From positions 1 to 5,132 of the forward strand of contig VBAU01000069.1 of the NCBI GenBank assembly GCA_005883855.1: DNA of 5,132 nucleotides. The letters are read 5' to 3'. A model generated the notes under the pieces. That model worked only from the letters and a program-made list of their open reading frames with translations. It made no database searches and was not told the DNA's origin. Origin of the DNA: Bacteroidota bacterium. Its GTDB lineage: Bacteria > Bacteroidota > Bacteroidia > Chitinophagales > Chitinophagaceae. A program made the position numbers and the translations under genes. Below are positions 1-4,704 of the stretch, piece by piece. Each line of letters begins with the position of its first letter. Within the stretch, counting starts at the first letter, position 1.

Positions 1-34
1 AGATGTGCCGGCAGGCGGGCTACGAAGAACGGGG

Positions 35-481
35 TTACTGAACTGTTTGCATCTTTTGCATTGCAGGAATGAGTCCATGTTTAGCCATTACCATTTTTAA
101 TTTCTCAATGTCGGGAGGGCCGCCGCCATTGATAATGTTGGCAACTTCTTTAAAATAGATCGGGCCGAGGAGTGCAGGAGTAATCACCGCCAGGGCCTTC
201 GCATTCTCTTGTCCTAAATTATCAAAACCATGGACTGCACCACGGGGAATGAAGCAAGTTTCGCCAGGTGCAATTTCGATAGCTTTCCCTTCGACGGTGA
301 AAGTCATTATGCCTGCTAATCCATAAATGGTTTCATCGAAATTTTCATGGTAATGCGGGATCGGCACTTTGGAACCCGGGGGAACTGTAAATTCAAACAT
401 GGATGCACAGCCATTAGTATCGCCAGCTTCGAGTAAGAAGTCGACCTGGACCTGGCCGCAATGGATTGTTTCTTTTTTCAT
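35..481 (-). CDS. Single-domain cupin protein
   Basis: A 148-residue protein made of one cupin beta-barrel. Cupin motif 1 is visible as PHYHENFDETIYG, with probable metal ligands H43, H45 and E50 (or E46/D49 nearby). Motif 2 is GETCFIPRGAVHGFDN, with P79, G81 and the fourth ligand H84. There is no signal peptide or membrane segment, so it should be cytoplasmic. Small cupins like this bind a divalent metal and may be dioxygenases, isomerases or sugar or small-molecule sensors; the sequence does not say which. An upstream in-frame TTG at 502 would add seven residues (MQHKKTI), but that codon lies inside a perfect -7 promoter box. I therefore chose the ATG at 481, which gives the normal family opening MKKETIHCGQV. 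The stop is TAA. It lies 66 bases downstream of the Crp/Fnr gene on the same strand. The family call is sure; the reaction is unknown. Confidence 0.93.
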   Translation of the reverse strand: MKKETIHCGQVQVDFLLEAGDTNGCASMFEFTVPPGSKVPIPHYHENFDETIYGLAGIMTFTVEGKAIEIAPGETCFIPRGAVHGFDNLGQENAKALAVITPALLGPIYFKEVANIINGGGPPDIEKLKMVMAKHGLIPAMQKMQTVQ

Positions 482-499
482 AATAGTTTTTTTATGTTG

Positions 500-535
500 C
501 AAACCTAAAATCAGGAACTAACAAAGTCCTTGATT
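500..535 (-). promoter_or_regulatory. Predicted cupin promoter with overlapping imperfect dyad
   Basis: On the minus strand, TAGGTTTG at 507-500 matches the Bacteroidota -7 consensus TAnnTTTG exactly. Transcription would then start near 493 and leave about a dozen untranslated bases before the ATG at 481. No well-placed -33 TTTG is seen: the nearest, at 525-522, is only 14 bases from the box. Directly upstream is an imperfect inverted repeat, plus-strand arms AATCAGGAAC (509-518) and GTCCTTGATT (526-535), with 8 of 10 pairs and a 7-base spacer. It could be an operator, possibly for the neighbouring Crp-type regulator; that is inference. Confidence 0.5.
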
Positions 536-547
536 CCAGATAAGAAA

Positions 548-1102
548 CTATTGTTGTGCAATTTCTTTTCTGATACGACTCAGGGTTTCTGGTGTCATGG
601 CTAAATAGGCGGCAATATGATACAAAGGTATTCGCTGCAGTAAGCCTGGTTCCTCTTTTATGAAGCGCAGGTATTTTTCTTTAGGAGTTTCGACGGTTGC
701 TTCTGCAAGGCGCTTCTTCAACATATAATTTGTGTCTTGTTGTGCCCTGATAAAACCAATGGTCATGGCAGGAATCTGTGTTACCGCATAGATCCAGTTC
801 TTTCGATTGATGATCTGGAGCTCACTGTCTTCGAGAGCCAGCAGGTTTAATTCCGTCGGATTGATATCCAGGAAACTTACCAGTTCGCTGGCCCATCCTC
901 CCTCCGCTTTGAAATAGATCGTACGCTCCTCCCCGTTATTATTAATATAATATTGTCTCAAGCATCCCTTCTCTACGTAATACACCCAGCGGACAATGTC
1001 TCCTTGCCGAAAAAGCTGTTCGTTCTTTTTTGCTTTGAGTGTTTCAAATAGAGGAATAAGCTTTGCGCAATCCTTGTAGGAGAATTTATATACTTCTTTC
1101 AA
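548..1102 (-). CDS. Crp/Fnr-family transcriptional regulator
   Basis: A 184-residue regulator. Residues about 15-115 form the cyclic-nucleotide-binding-type beta-roll (KKNEQLFRQGDIVRWVYYVEKG). A linking helix follows, then a C-terminal helix-turn-helix at about 157-181 (LYHIAAYLAMTPETLSRIRK), the hallmark of the short Bacteroidota Crp proteins. It lacks the cysteines of an Fnr iron-sulphur cluster and the canonical cAMP-contact motif, so its ligand is unknown, and many such proteins may bind none. The start is TTG: the frame is open upstream to a TAG at 1165-1163, with no ATG in between and no internal Met before residue 113, so TTG at 1102 is the best start but not proven. The stop is TAG. 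It lies 66 bases upstream of the cupin, a plausible target. An inverted repeat over its own -7 box suggests autoregulation. Confidence 0.9.
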   Translation of the reverse strand: MKEVYKFSYKDCAKLIPLFETLKAKKNEQLFRQGDIVRWVYYVEKGCLRQYYINNNGEERTIYFKAEGGWASELVSFLDINPTELNLLALEDSELQIINRKNWIYAVTQIPAMTIGFIRAQQDTNYMLKKRLAEATVETPKEKYLRFIKEEPGLLQRIPLYHIAAYLAMTPETLSRIRKEIAQQ

Positions 1103-1131
1103 ATTTCTTGCAAGTGGAACGCTATGGATTG

Positions 1132-1157
1132 CCTTTACTTTAATTGACGTAAAGGTA
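1132..1157 (-). promoter_or_regulatory. Candidate promoter and operator of the Crp/Fnr gene
   Basis: A perfect 7-bp inverted repeat has plus-strand arms CCTTTAC (1132-1138) and GTAAAGG (1149-1155) with a 10-base spacer. The right arm overlaps, on the minus strand, TACCTTTA at 1157-1150, a 7-of-8 match to the Bacteroidota -7 box TAnnTTTG. Transcription would start near 1143, about 40 bases before the TTG start codon. No convincing -33 TTG is visible. A site covering the -7 box would fit repression, most simply by the gene's own product, but nothing here shows which protein binds. Confidence 0.4.
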
Positions 1158-1176
1158 TACTGCTACTATCGAAATT

Positions 1177-1236
1177 CCTTTCCCGGTGAGCCCCGGCGCG
1201 TGCGCAAAGGCTTTGCGGGGAGACTCATCGGCAAGG
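1177..1236. repeat. Nested GC-rich palindrome between the cytochrome and Crp genes
   Basis: A 60-base structure of nested inverted repeats. The outer arms are imperfect (1177-1190 against 1224-1236, about 11 of 13 paired with one bulge). Inside are CCCCG (1191-1195) against CGGGG (1216-1220) and, at the centre, CGCAAAG (1203-1209) against CTTTGCG (1211-1217). It ends with a run of G at 1235-1241. The block order GCGTGC, AAAGGCT, GGAGAC, CGGCA matches the core of the element at 4237-4285, so it is probably a member of a dispersed family. It could also help end transcription from the cytochrome gene, but no T-run follows on the minus strand. Confidence 0.6.
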
Positions 1237-1261
1237 GGGGGAACTCGATTAACATCGATGA

Positions 1262-1305
1262 GAAATTTGAATCTTCGATGGCTTGAGTTACAAACTCAAG
1301 CCAGC
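1262..1305. repeat. Short copy (C) of a three-copy intergenic repeat
   Basis: The first 30 bases (1262-1291) match 3874-3903 at 26 of 30 positions, including GCTTGAG and the flanking TAC. The next block, CTCAAGCCAGC at 1295-1305, is identical to 2482-2492 and 3957-3967. Compared with the copy at 3874-3981, the stretch of about 53 bases between GCTTGAG...TAC and CTCAAGC is missing here, which brings the two arms together into a tight hairpin. It lies just after the cytochrome c gene. Confidence 0.65.
1279..1303 (-). terminator. 11-bp perfect hairpin after the cytochrome c gene
   Basis: The arms TGGCTTGAGTT (1279-1289) and AACTCAAGCCA (1293-1303) pair perfectly around a 3-base loop, starting 13 bases after the cytochrome stop codon. 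The position and strength suit a terminator or 3'-end stabiliser. On the minus strand the hairpin is not followed by a T-run, so classical intrinsic termination is doubtful. The stem is also formed by the collapsed ends of the repeat described at 1262-1305. Confidence 0.4.
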
Positions 1306-1316
1306 CTTGCAACTTT

Positions 1317-2297
1317 TTATTTTGCATCTTTGGCACTCACATAGGTTGCTTCAATCTTGTTCCTTATCGGTTTTAGGCTCTTCAAATATTTGTAAATGGC
1401 TTTGAGGTCATTATCGCTCATATTCCTGAACTGATCCCAGGGCATCTCAGATATAGAAATTATTTTTTTTAACCTGAAGCGATTGATAAATTGTTCCTCT
1501 GTCCAGTTCGTGATCCTCCCGGTTTTTTCGTCAGGAGTAAGATTAGGCGTTACACAGTAAGCTCCTTTTTCCGTAGAGGATTCGAATTTTAAACCACCGG
1601 CAAAATCAGGACCTGTAAATGCACCTGTCGTCATGCTTCGATTGGTATGGCAACCATGGCAATTGCTGATATAATAAGCGAGATAATTTCCATATTCTGC
1701 GGTTGTATCCGGTTTCATTGATTTAGCCACTTCACCATTGGGTCCAACTGGTTTTATCAAAAAGGCTTTTACTGCCTTGCCCATGAAATTGAAATGGTCA
1801 TCCGGTACATTATTTTTTACGGGTTGCTGCGACCTTAAAAAAGAGAGCACAGCGATCATATCTTCATCACTCAGGTTATGAAAAGGCATCAAATCTAAAA
1901 GCGCATGGCCATTACGTTCGACTCCATATCGCAATGAGCGGGCAATTACCGAATCAGGAACCTTGCCGATACCGGTCTCGTCATCAGGAGTAATATTGCG
2001 TGAATATAATTTGCCGATAGGCAGATCAAATTCAAATCCTCCCTTCAGCGGCAACTTCTCTCCGCTGTTTATTTTTTCCAGGTTTGATGCGGGTGAATGA
2101 CAGCCGGAGCAATGTGCAGGACCAAATGCCAGGTATCTTCCTCTTGCGATTATGGCGCTGTCATTGCTCGCATGGAGATTGGGATAAGATGCAACGAATG
2201 TTCTGTTCCATAAAGCAAAAACAAGGATCACAAAAATGATGACGAGGCTTGTAATGACAATGCCTGTCCATTTCAGAATTTTTCTAAACTTTTTCAT
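1317..2297 (-). CDS. Membrane-anchored diheme cytochrome c
   Basis: A 326-residue protein with a basic N-terminus and one hydrophobic segment at about 10-30, with no clear cleavage or lipobox Cys, so it is likely anchored in the inner membrane with its heme domains outside the cytoplasm. Two class I cytochrome c domains follow. The first has CSGCH at 63-67 and a probable axial Met in LMPFHNLSDED (M137). The second has CHGCH at 213-217 and probable Met in SEMPWDQF (M285). Each also has a YSRNITPD- or VTPNLTPD-type segment, as in the cytochrome subunits of membrane alcohol and gluconate dehydrogenases. It should pass electrons between a periplasmic donor and the respiratory chain, but no dehydrogenase lies beside it, so the partner is unknown. 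It starts at ATG 2297 without a Shine-Dalgarno sequence and stops at TAA. Cys248 lies outside the heme motifs. Confidence 0.93.
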   Translation of the reverse strand: MKKFRKILKWTGIVITSLVIIFVILVFALWNRTFVASYPNLHASNDSAIIARGRYLAFGPAHCSGCHSPASNLEKINSGEKLPLKGGFEFDLPIGKLYSRNITPDDETGIGKVPDSVIARSLRYGVERNGHALLDLMPFHNLSDEDMIAVLSFLRSQQPVKNNVPDDHFNFMGKAVKAFLIKPVGPNGEVAKSMKPDTTAEYGNYLAYYISNCHGCHTNRSMTTGAFTGPDFAGGLKFESSTEKGAYCVTPNLTPDEKTGRITNWTEEQFINRFRLKKIISISEMPWDQFRNMSDNDLKAIYKYLKSLKPIRNKIEATYVSAKDAK

Positions 2298-2411
2298 GGT
2301 GGCTGGTGGGGGTTCGTTTTAAAGATGAAGAACCGGAAGGTACAAATTTTGGGCTGATGAATTGCAGGGATTTTATTTTACCGAAGACCTTCCTGCTTCG
2401 AAAGAGTCTTC

Positions 2412-2507
2412 AAAGGACTCACTTGACCTTCGGAGAGTCCTTTAGAGAAAAATTGCAACTACAGACATTCATCGTCCGTACCTCAAGCCAGCAGTCGATT
2501 TTTTTTT
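2412..2507. repeat. Copy A of the three-copy intergenic repeat
   Basis: Bases 2451-2506 match 3926-3981 at 52 of 56 positions, from the TTGCAA block through ACAGACATTCATCGT and CTCAAGCCAGCAGTCGA into a T-run (nine T here, eight there). The left part (2412-2450) is diverged but keeps the layout: a CTTGA block about 31 bases before TTGCAA, where the other copy has 34. Here it forms a perfect 9-bp hairpin, AAAGGACTC with GAGTCCTTT around 14 bases. It lies upstream of the cytochrome c gene and downstream of BrkB, in the same orientation as the other copies. Confidence 0.8.
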
Positions 2508-2554
2508 GGGTCGCAGAGCAGAGGACGGAAGTGTGTCAGCTTTTGCAAAACTTG

Positions 2555-2658
2555 TCCCGACAACGTCGGGAGCTGGTGCTGAGTCGCAACTTGTTCCGTC
2601 CCGATAGCTATCAGGATGTCGGGAAGCTCAGGACGACCCTGCCTGCCAGTCGGCAGGG
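2555..2658. repeat. Cluster of three small GC-rich hairpins
   Basis: Three palindromes lie within 104 bases: TCCCGAC with GTCGGGA (2555-2571, 3-base loop); TCCCGA with TCGGGA (2599-2624), which encloses the self-complementary ATAGCTAT; and CCTGCC with GGCAGG (2642-2657), or alternatively CCCTGCC (2637-2643) with GGCAGGG (2652-2658). The first two share the arm TCCCGA. The third shares its CGGCAGG sequence with 4277-4283 and with the window start (9-15). Such palindromes look like the dispersed REP-like DNA common between Bacteroidota genes; that assignment is inference. Confidence 0.6.
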
Positions 2659-2765
2659 TTCGAAGATTTTTTTATTATTACGAACACTCAGAAGAGCGGG
2701 GGACGGTGCAGTTTATAATTCAGCCGGGAAGAATCGTCTCCCGAACGAAGATCTAAATATCACAT

Positions 2766-3698
2766 TCATCCTTCCGACATCGCCTGGATTTCTTCTAACC
2801 TATAATTATAGGCTTTGCTGCTTAAGCGGATGGACCATTGCTTATTTTTAGAATAGACTGCAACAAAGCACGCCCCATAGTATAAAATGAAGGATGAATA
2901 AAAAACGAATAGCAAGAGCAAAATCACGGAGGCAGACGAACCATATAAATGACTAATGTTGCTATCAACCAATAAAAAACGTAACAGCAATCTTCCGGCT
3001 GTAAACAAGATACCAGTCACCAGTCCACCGATAAATGAAGCTCTCCATGAAGGTTTGCCGTCTGCCAGGAAACGGAACAAGAGGATAAACCAAGCTGCCA
3101 CAATAAGCACACTTACTGTTTCATTTAAAATGCCTTTAAAATATATGCCCCCACCCCTCCATATTTCATCTATGTAATTGCGAGCCACAGTGCCAAGGCT
3201 ATCGAAGACCAGGTCGGCAAAAAATAAAATACCTATCAGCATGATCACGGCAAAAGATTTCATCCGCATGCTCAACCCGAAGAGAAATCCTGGATGTTCC
3301 TTGACGCCAATCGACCAGATTTGATTTAGAGAGTTTTTGATAACGCCAAACAATGTAGTAGCGACAAAAACAAGAAAAATAAATCCAAATGCCAGAACAT
3401 ACCAATCATTGCTAAAGCCACGAATACTTCTTATGACTTGTCTCACCTGGCCCGCACCTTCTGTACCCAGAATATTTGAAATGCGTTCGAGTAATCCACG
3501 CCCGATGACTTGACTGTCGATGATCAATCCAAACAACTGAGCCAGTATGAAAATAATAGGTGGCAATGCAAAGGTGGTAAAGAATGCTGTAGCTGCCGCC
3601 ATGCGCAGTGGATCATTTTTTCTCAATAATGCCATGGCATTCAGAAGGCTCTTTATTATCACCAACAGCTCGTACCGTAAGGATCTTTCATGCATCAT
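2766..3698 (-). CDS. YihY/virulence factor BrkB family membrane protein
   Basis: A 310-residue integral inner-membrane protein, close to the usual family length. Hydrophobic segments lie at about 36-60, 98-120, 140-164, 190-211, 219-242 and 255-282, which fits the family's six helices. Family signatures include AAATAFFTTFALPPIIF at about 34-50 and YGSSASVILLLLFVFYSSFILYYGACFVAVYS at about 252-283; the latter is the conserved last helix. BrkB was first linked to serum resistance in Bordetella, and the family was once wrongly called ribonuclease BN; its actual transport or envelope role is unsettled. The start is one of two consecutive ATG codons (3698 or 3695), the first chosen. A perfect -7 box lies only 9 bases upstream, so the mRNA leader would be very short or absent. 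The stop is TGA. No functional partner is evident nearby. Confidence 0.94.
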   Translation of the reverse strand: MMHERSLRYELLVIIKSLLNAMALLRKNDPLRMAAATAFFTTFALPPIIFILAQLFGLIIDSQVIGRGLLERISNILGTEGAGQVRQVIRSIRGFSNDWYVLAFGFIFLVFVATTLFGVIKNSLNQIWSIGVKEHPGFLFGLSMRMKSFAVIMLIGILFFADLVFDSLGTVARNYIDEIWRGGGIYFKGILNETVSVLIVAAWFILLFRFLADGKPSWRASFIGGLVTGILFTAGRLLLRFLLVDSNISHLYGSSASVILLLLFVFYSSFILYYGACFVAVYSKNKQWSIRLSSKAYNYRLEEIQAMSEG

Positions 3699-3706
3699 GA
3701 TTGCAA

Positions 3707-3734
3707 CAAAGGTATGTAGTCACATCAATCGCAA
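3707..3734 (-). promoter_or_regulatory. Predicted BrkB promoter
   Basis: On the minus strand TACCTTTG at 3714-3707 matches the Bacteroidota -7 consensus TAnnTTTG exactly. A TTG at 3734-3732 lies 17 bases upstream, slightly closer than the typical -33 spacing. The predicted start of transcription falls at about 3700, almost on the ATG at 3698, so the message would be leaderless or nearly so. The second ATG at 3695 might then be the one used. Confidence 0.5.
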
Positions 3735-3873
3735 TCATTAGACAACGAATGTTGGGCATCAGAATTACTTTTCAGTCGCAGCATCGCATGGGTCGCAATG
3801 TGGTGCCTGAAAAATGGCAACTTATAGTAACTCCGTCTATCATATGTAGGCAGCTTGATCTTCTTGAATTTTT

Positions 3874-3981
3874 GAAATATGAATTTTCGATCGCTTGAGC
3901 TACTCCAAAAGAGTTCCGTTGGAATAGTTGCAAATACAGACATTCATCGTCTGTGCCTCAAGCCAGCAGTCGATTTTTTTT
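3874..3981. repeat. Longest copy (B) of the three-copy intergenic repeat
   Basis: This copy joins both halves seen elsewhere: 3874-3903 matches 1262-1291 (26 of 30) and 3926-3981 matches 2451-2506 (52 of 56). GCTTGAG (3893-3899) and CTCAAGC (3957-3963) form an outer stem. Inside it, ACAGAC (3936-3941) and GTCTGT (3949-3954) form a perfect inner stem, and TTCC (3914-3917) can pair with GGAA (3921-3924). It ends in T8. It lies about 175 bases upstream of BrkB, in the same orientation as the other copies. It may be a non-coding mobile or REP-like element; no transposase is seen. Confidence 0.75.
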
Positions 3982-4156
3982 ATTGATAGAGGCACTCCAG
4001 AGAGCAGGGTAATAATATCTCGCCGAGCAAGTAAACGATCTACCTTTATGCATATAAGATAATTGTAAAAAGGGATCGCGTCTTCATTTCCATGACGGAT
4101 GTTTTCCCTTTTTAATTTACACAATTACCCTTTGCATTTATTACTTGAACTTAGGA

Positions 4157-4318
4157 TTGAGAATTGAGCGTTGAGTGTTGTCCGAAAGATTTGTTTGGAG
4201 AGCATTCACTTTCTCCGCAGAAAAATGTTCAATGCTTGCCTGCGTGCTGTCGCCAAAGGCTCTGGCCGCCGGAGACCGGCAGGCAGGAAGGCTCAACGAT
4301 CAATGTTCAATGTTCAAC
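4157..4318. repeat. Palindromic element with phased 7-base repeat arms
   Basis: The left arm is a run of heptamers TTGAGAA, TTGAGCG, TTGAGTG plus TTG (4157-4180). The right arm, read on the minus strand, is TTGAACA, TTGAACA, TTGATCG, TTGAGCC (4317-4290). All are TTGANNN in exact 7-base phase, in inverted orientation, and another TGTTCAA unit lies at 4226-4232. The core is palindromic: TGCCTGC (4237-4243) pairs with GCAGGCA (4279-4285), and GCCGG (4268-4272) pairs with CCGGC (4276-4280). The core resembles the palindrome at 1177-1236. It looks like a non-autonomous repeat element; its function is unknown. Confidence 0.7.
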
Positions 4319-4378
4319 TTTAAAGTAAGGCTGGGCATCCGCTCTCCGGATTTTTCAAAAAATATTTATTAAAAAATG

Positions 4379-4418
4379 TTTGGTGATATGAAATAGTATT
4401 TAGACATTTGTCTAAATA
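4379..4418 (+). promoter_or_regulatory. sdpR-like promoter with perfect 10-bp operator palindrome
   Basis: TATTTAGACA (4397-4406) and TGTCTAAATA (4409-4418) form a perfect inverted repeat with a 2-base centre, 20 bases before the start codon. This is the size and symmetry expected of an ArsR-family dimer site. A possible promoter overlaps it: TTTG at 4379-4382 as the -33 box and GACATTTG at 4403-4410 as the -7 box (TTTG matches, the TA does not), with 20 bases between. Transcription would start near 4417. Binding here would block the polymerase, which fits autorepression by the downstream gene. The palindrome is certain; its role is inferred. Confidence 0.75.
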
Positions 4419-4438
4419 TACAAGCATTTAATTAAAGT

Positions 4439-4702
4439 ATGAAAAGTGTGTTCAAAGGTTTAAATGATCCGACACGGCGCGAGATACTTGAATTACTAAG
4501 AGAAAATGATATGACGGCCGGCGAAATAGTGGAGCGATTCCGCATTTCAGGTCCCAGCATCTCTCATCACCTGGACCTGCTGAAGCAGGCCAAATTGGTA
4601 ATCGCTGAAAAGGAAGGACAGTTCATCTATTACTCTCTTAATACTACTGTTGTAGATGAGATCATGAAATGGTTGCTTCAAATCAAAACGAAAAAGAAAT
4701 AA
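4439..4702 (+). CDS. sdpR: ArsR-family autorepressor, SdpR type
   Basis: An 87-residue winged helix-turn-helix repressor. It opens with VFKGLNDPTRREILELL (residues 4-20) and continues with DMTAGEIVERF and the recognition helix in SGPSISHHLDLLKQA (37-51). The wing carries GQFIYYSLNTTV (60-71), a segment characteristic of the SdpR subgroup. It lacks the metal-binding ELCVCDL motif of arsenic or cadmium sensors, so it is probably not a metal sensor. In Bacillus subtilis, SdpR represses its own sdpRI operon until SdpI in the membrane, occupied by the toxin SdpC, draws it away from DNA. The next gene is SdpI-like and begins two bases after this stop, so the same scheme is likely. It starts at ATG 4439 in an AT-rich leader without a Shine-Dalgarno sequence; the stop is TAA. 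The symbol rests on family and context. Confidence 0.92.
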   Translation: MKSVFKGLNDPTRREILELLRENDMTAGEIVERFRISGPSISHHLDLLKQAKLVIAEKEGQFIYYSLNTTVVDEIMKWLLQIKTKKK

Positions 4703-4704
4703 TT

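Larger units (their letters stand above)
2298..2765. other. 468-base gap between cytochrome c and BrkB genes, filled with repeats
   Basis: No credible gene is seen. From the cytochrome side it holds about 85 unstructured bases, two adjacent stem pairs (GAAGAC 2383-2388 with GTCTTC 2406-2411, then AAAGGACTC 2412-2420 with GAGTCCTTT 2435-2443), a repeat copy ending in T9 (2451-2507), a cluster of GC-rich hairpins (2555-2658) and a T-run at 2667-2673. Close to the BrkB stop, CGGGA (2725-2729) and TCCCG (2739-2743) form a small hairpin 23 bases past the stop without a T-run, a weak terminator candidate. No good promoter for the cytochrome gene was found, although TTTG at 2346-2343 on the minus strand could be a -33 box. 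Confidence 0.6.
3735..4378. other. Divergent intergenic region between BrkB and sdpR-like genes
   Basis: About 640 bases with no gene I can support; open frames here are short, match no family I know and run through repeats. Bases 3735-3873 are unremarkable except for TTTTCAG (3769-3775) facing CTGAAAA (3807-3813). A repeat copy occupies 3874-3981, and a palindromic element with heptamer arms occupies 4157-4318. Between them, 3982-4156, I see nothing recognisable. Bases 4340-4378 are AT-rich and lead into the sdpR promoter. Confidence 0.6.

Noticed and set aside
2642..2673. Plus-strand intrinsic terminator (CCTGCC/GGCAGG stem then a T-run)
   Set aside because: No plus-strand gene lies upstream, and the T-run starts nine bases after the stem, so it is not a convincing terminator.
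2306..2851. Plus-strand open frame of 181 codons
   Set aside because: It runs through the hairpin cluster and repeat copy A and overlaps the 3' end of BrkB on the other strand. Its translation shows no domain and mirrors the repeats.
2764..2899. 10-bp inverted pair ATTCATCCTT (2764-2773) and AAGGATGAAT (2890-2899)
   Set aside because: It is 116 bases apart and largely within the BrkB coding region, where such a match is likely chance.
2956..3405. Small frames on both strands inside BrkB
   Set aside because: They are shadows of the BrkB reading frame, which has clear family signatures throughout.
1262..3981. CRISPR array, suggested by three repeat copies
   Set aside because: Copies are more than 1 kb apart with genes between them and vary in length; there are no regular spacers and no cas genes.
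3900..4124. Minus-strand open frame of 74 codons (and another at 3725-3943)
   Set aside because: The ends of both are formed by repeat copy B, the composition is random-looking and no family is recognisable. A degraded gene fragment cannot be excluded.
4175..4372. Plus-strand open frame of 65 codons
   Set aside because: Almost all of it is the palindromic heptamer element, so the frame is incidental.
4397..4418. Arsenic- or metal-responsive operator
   Set aside because: The downstream ArsR-family protein lacks the metal-binding cysteine motif and belongs with the SdpR type.
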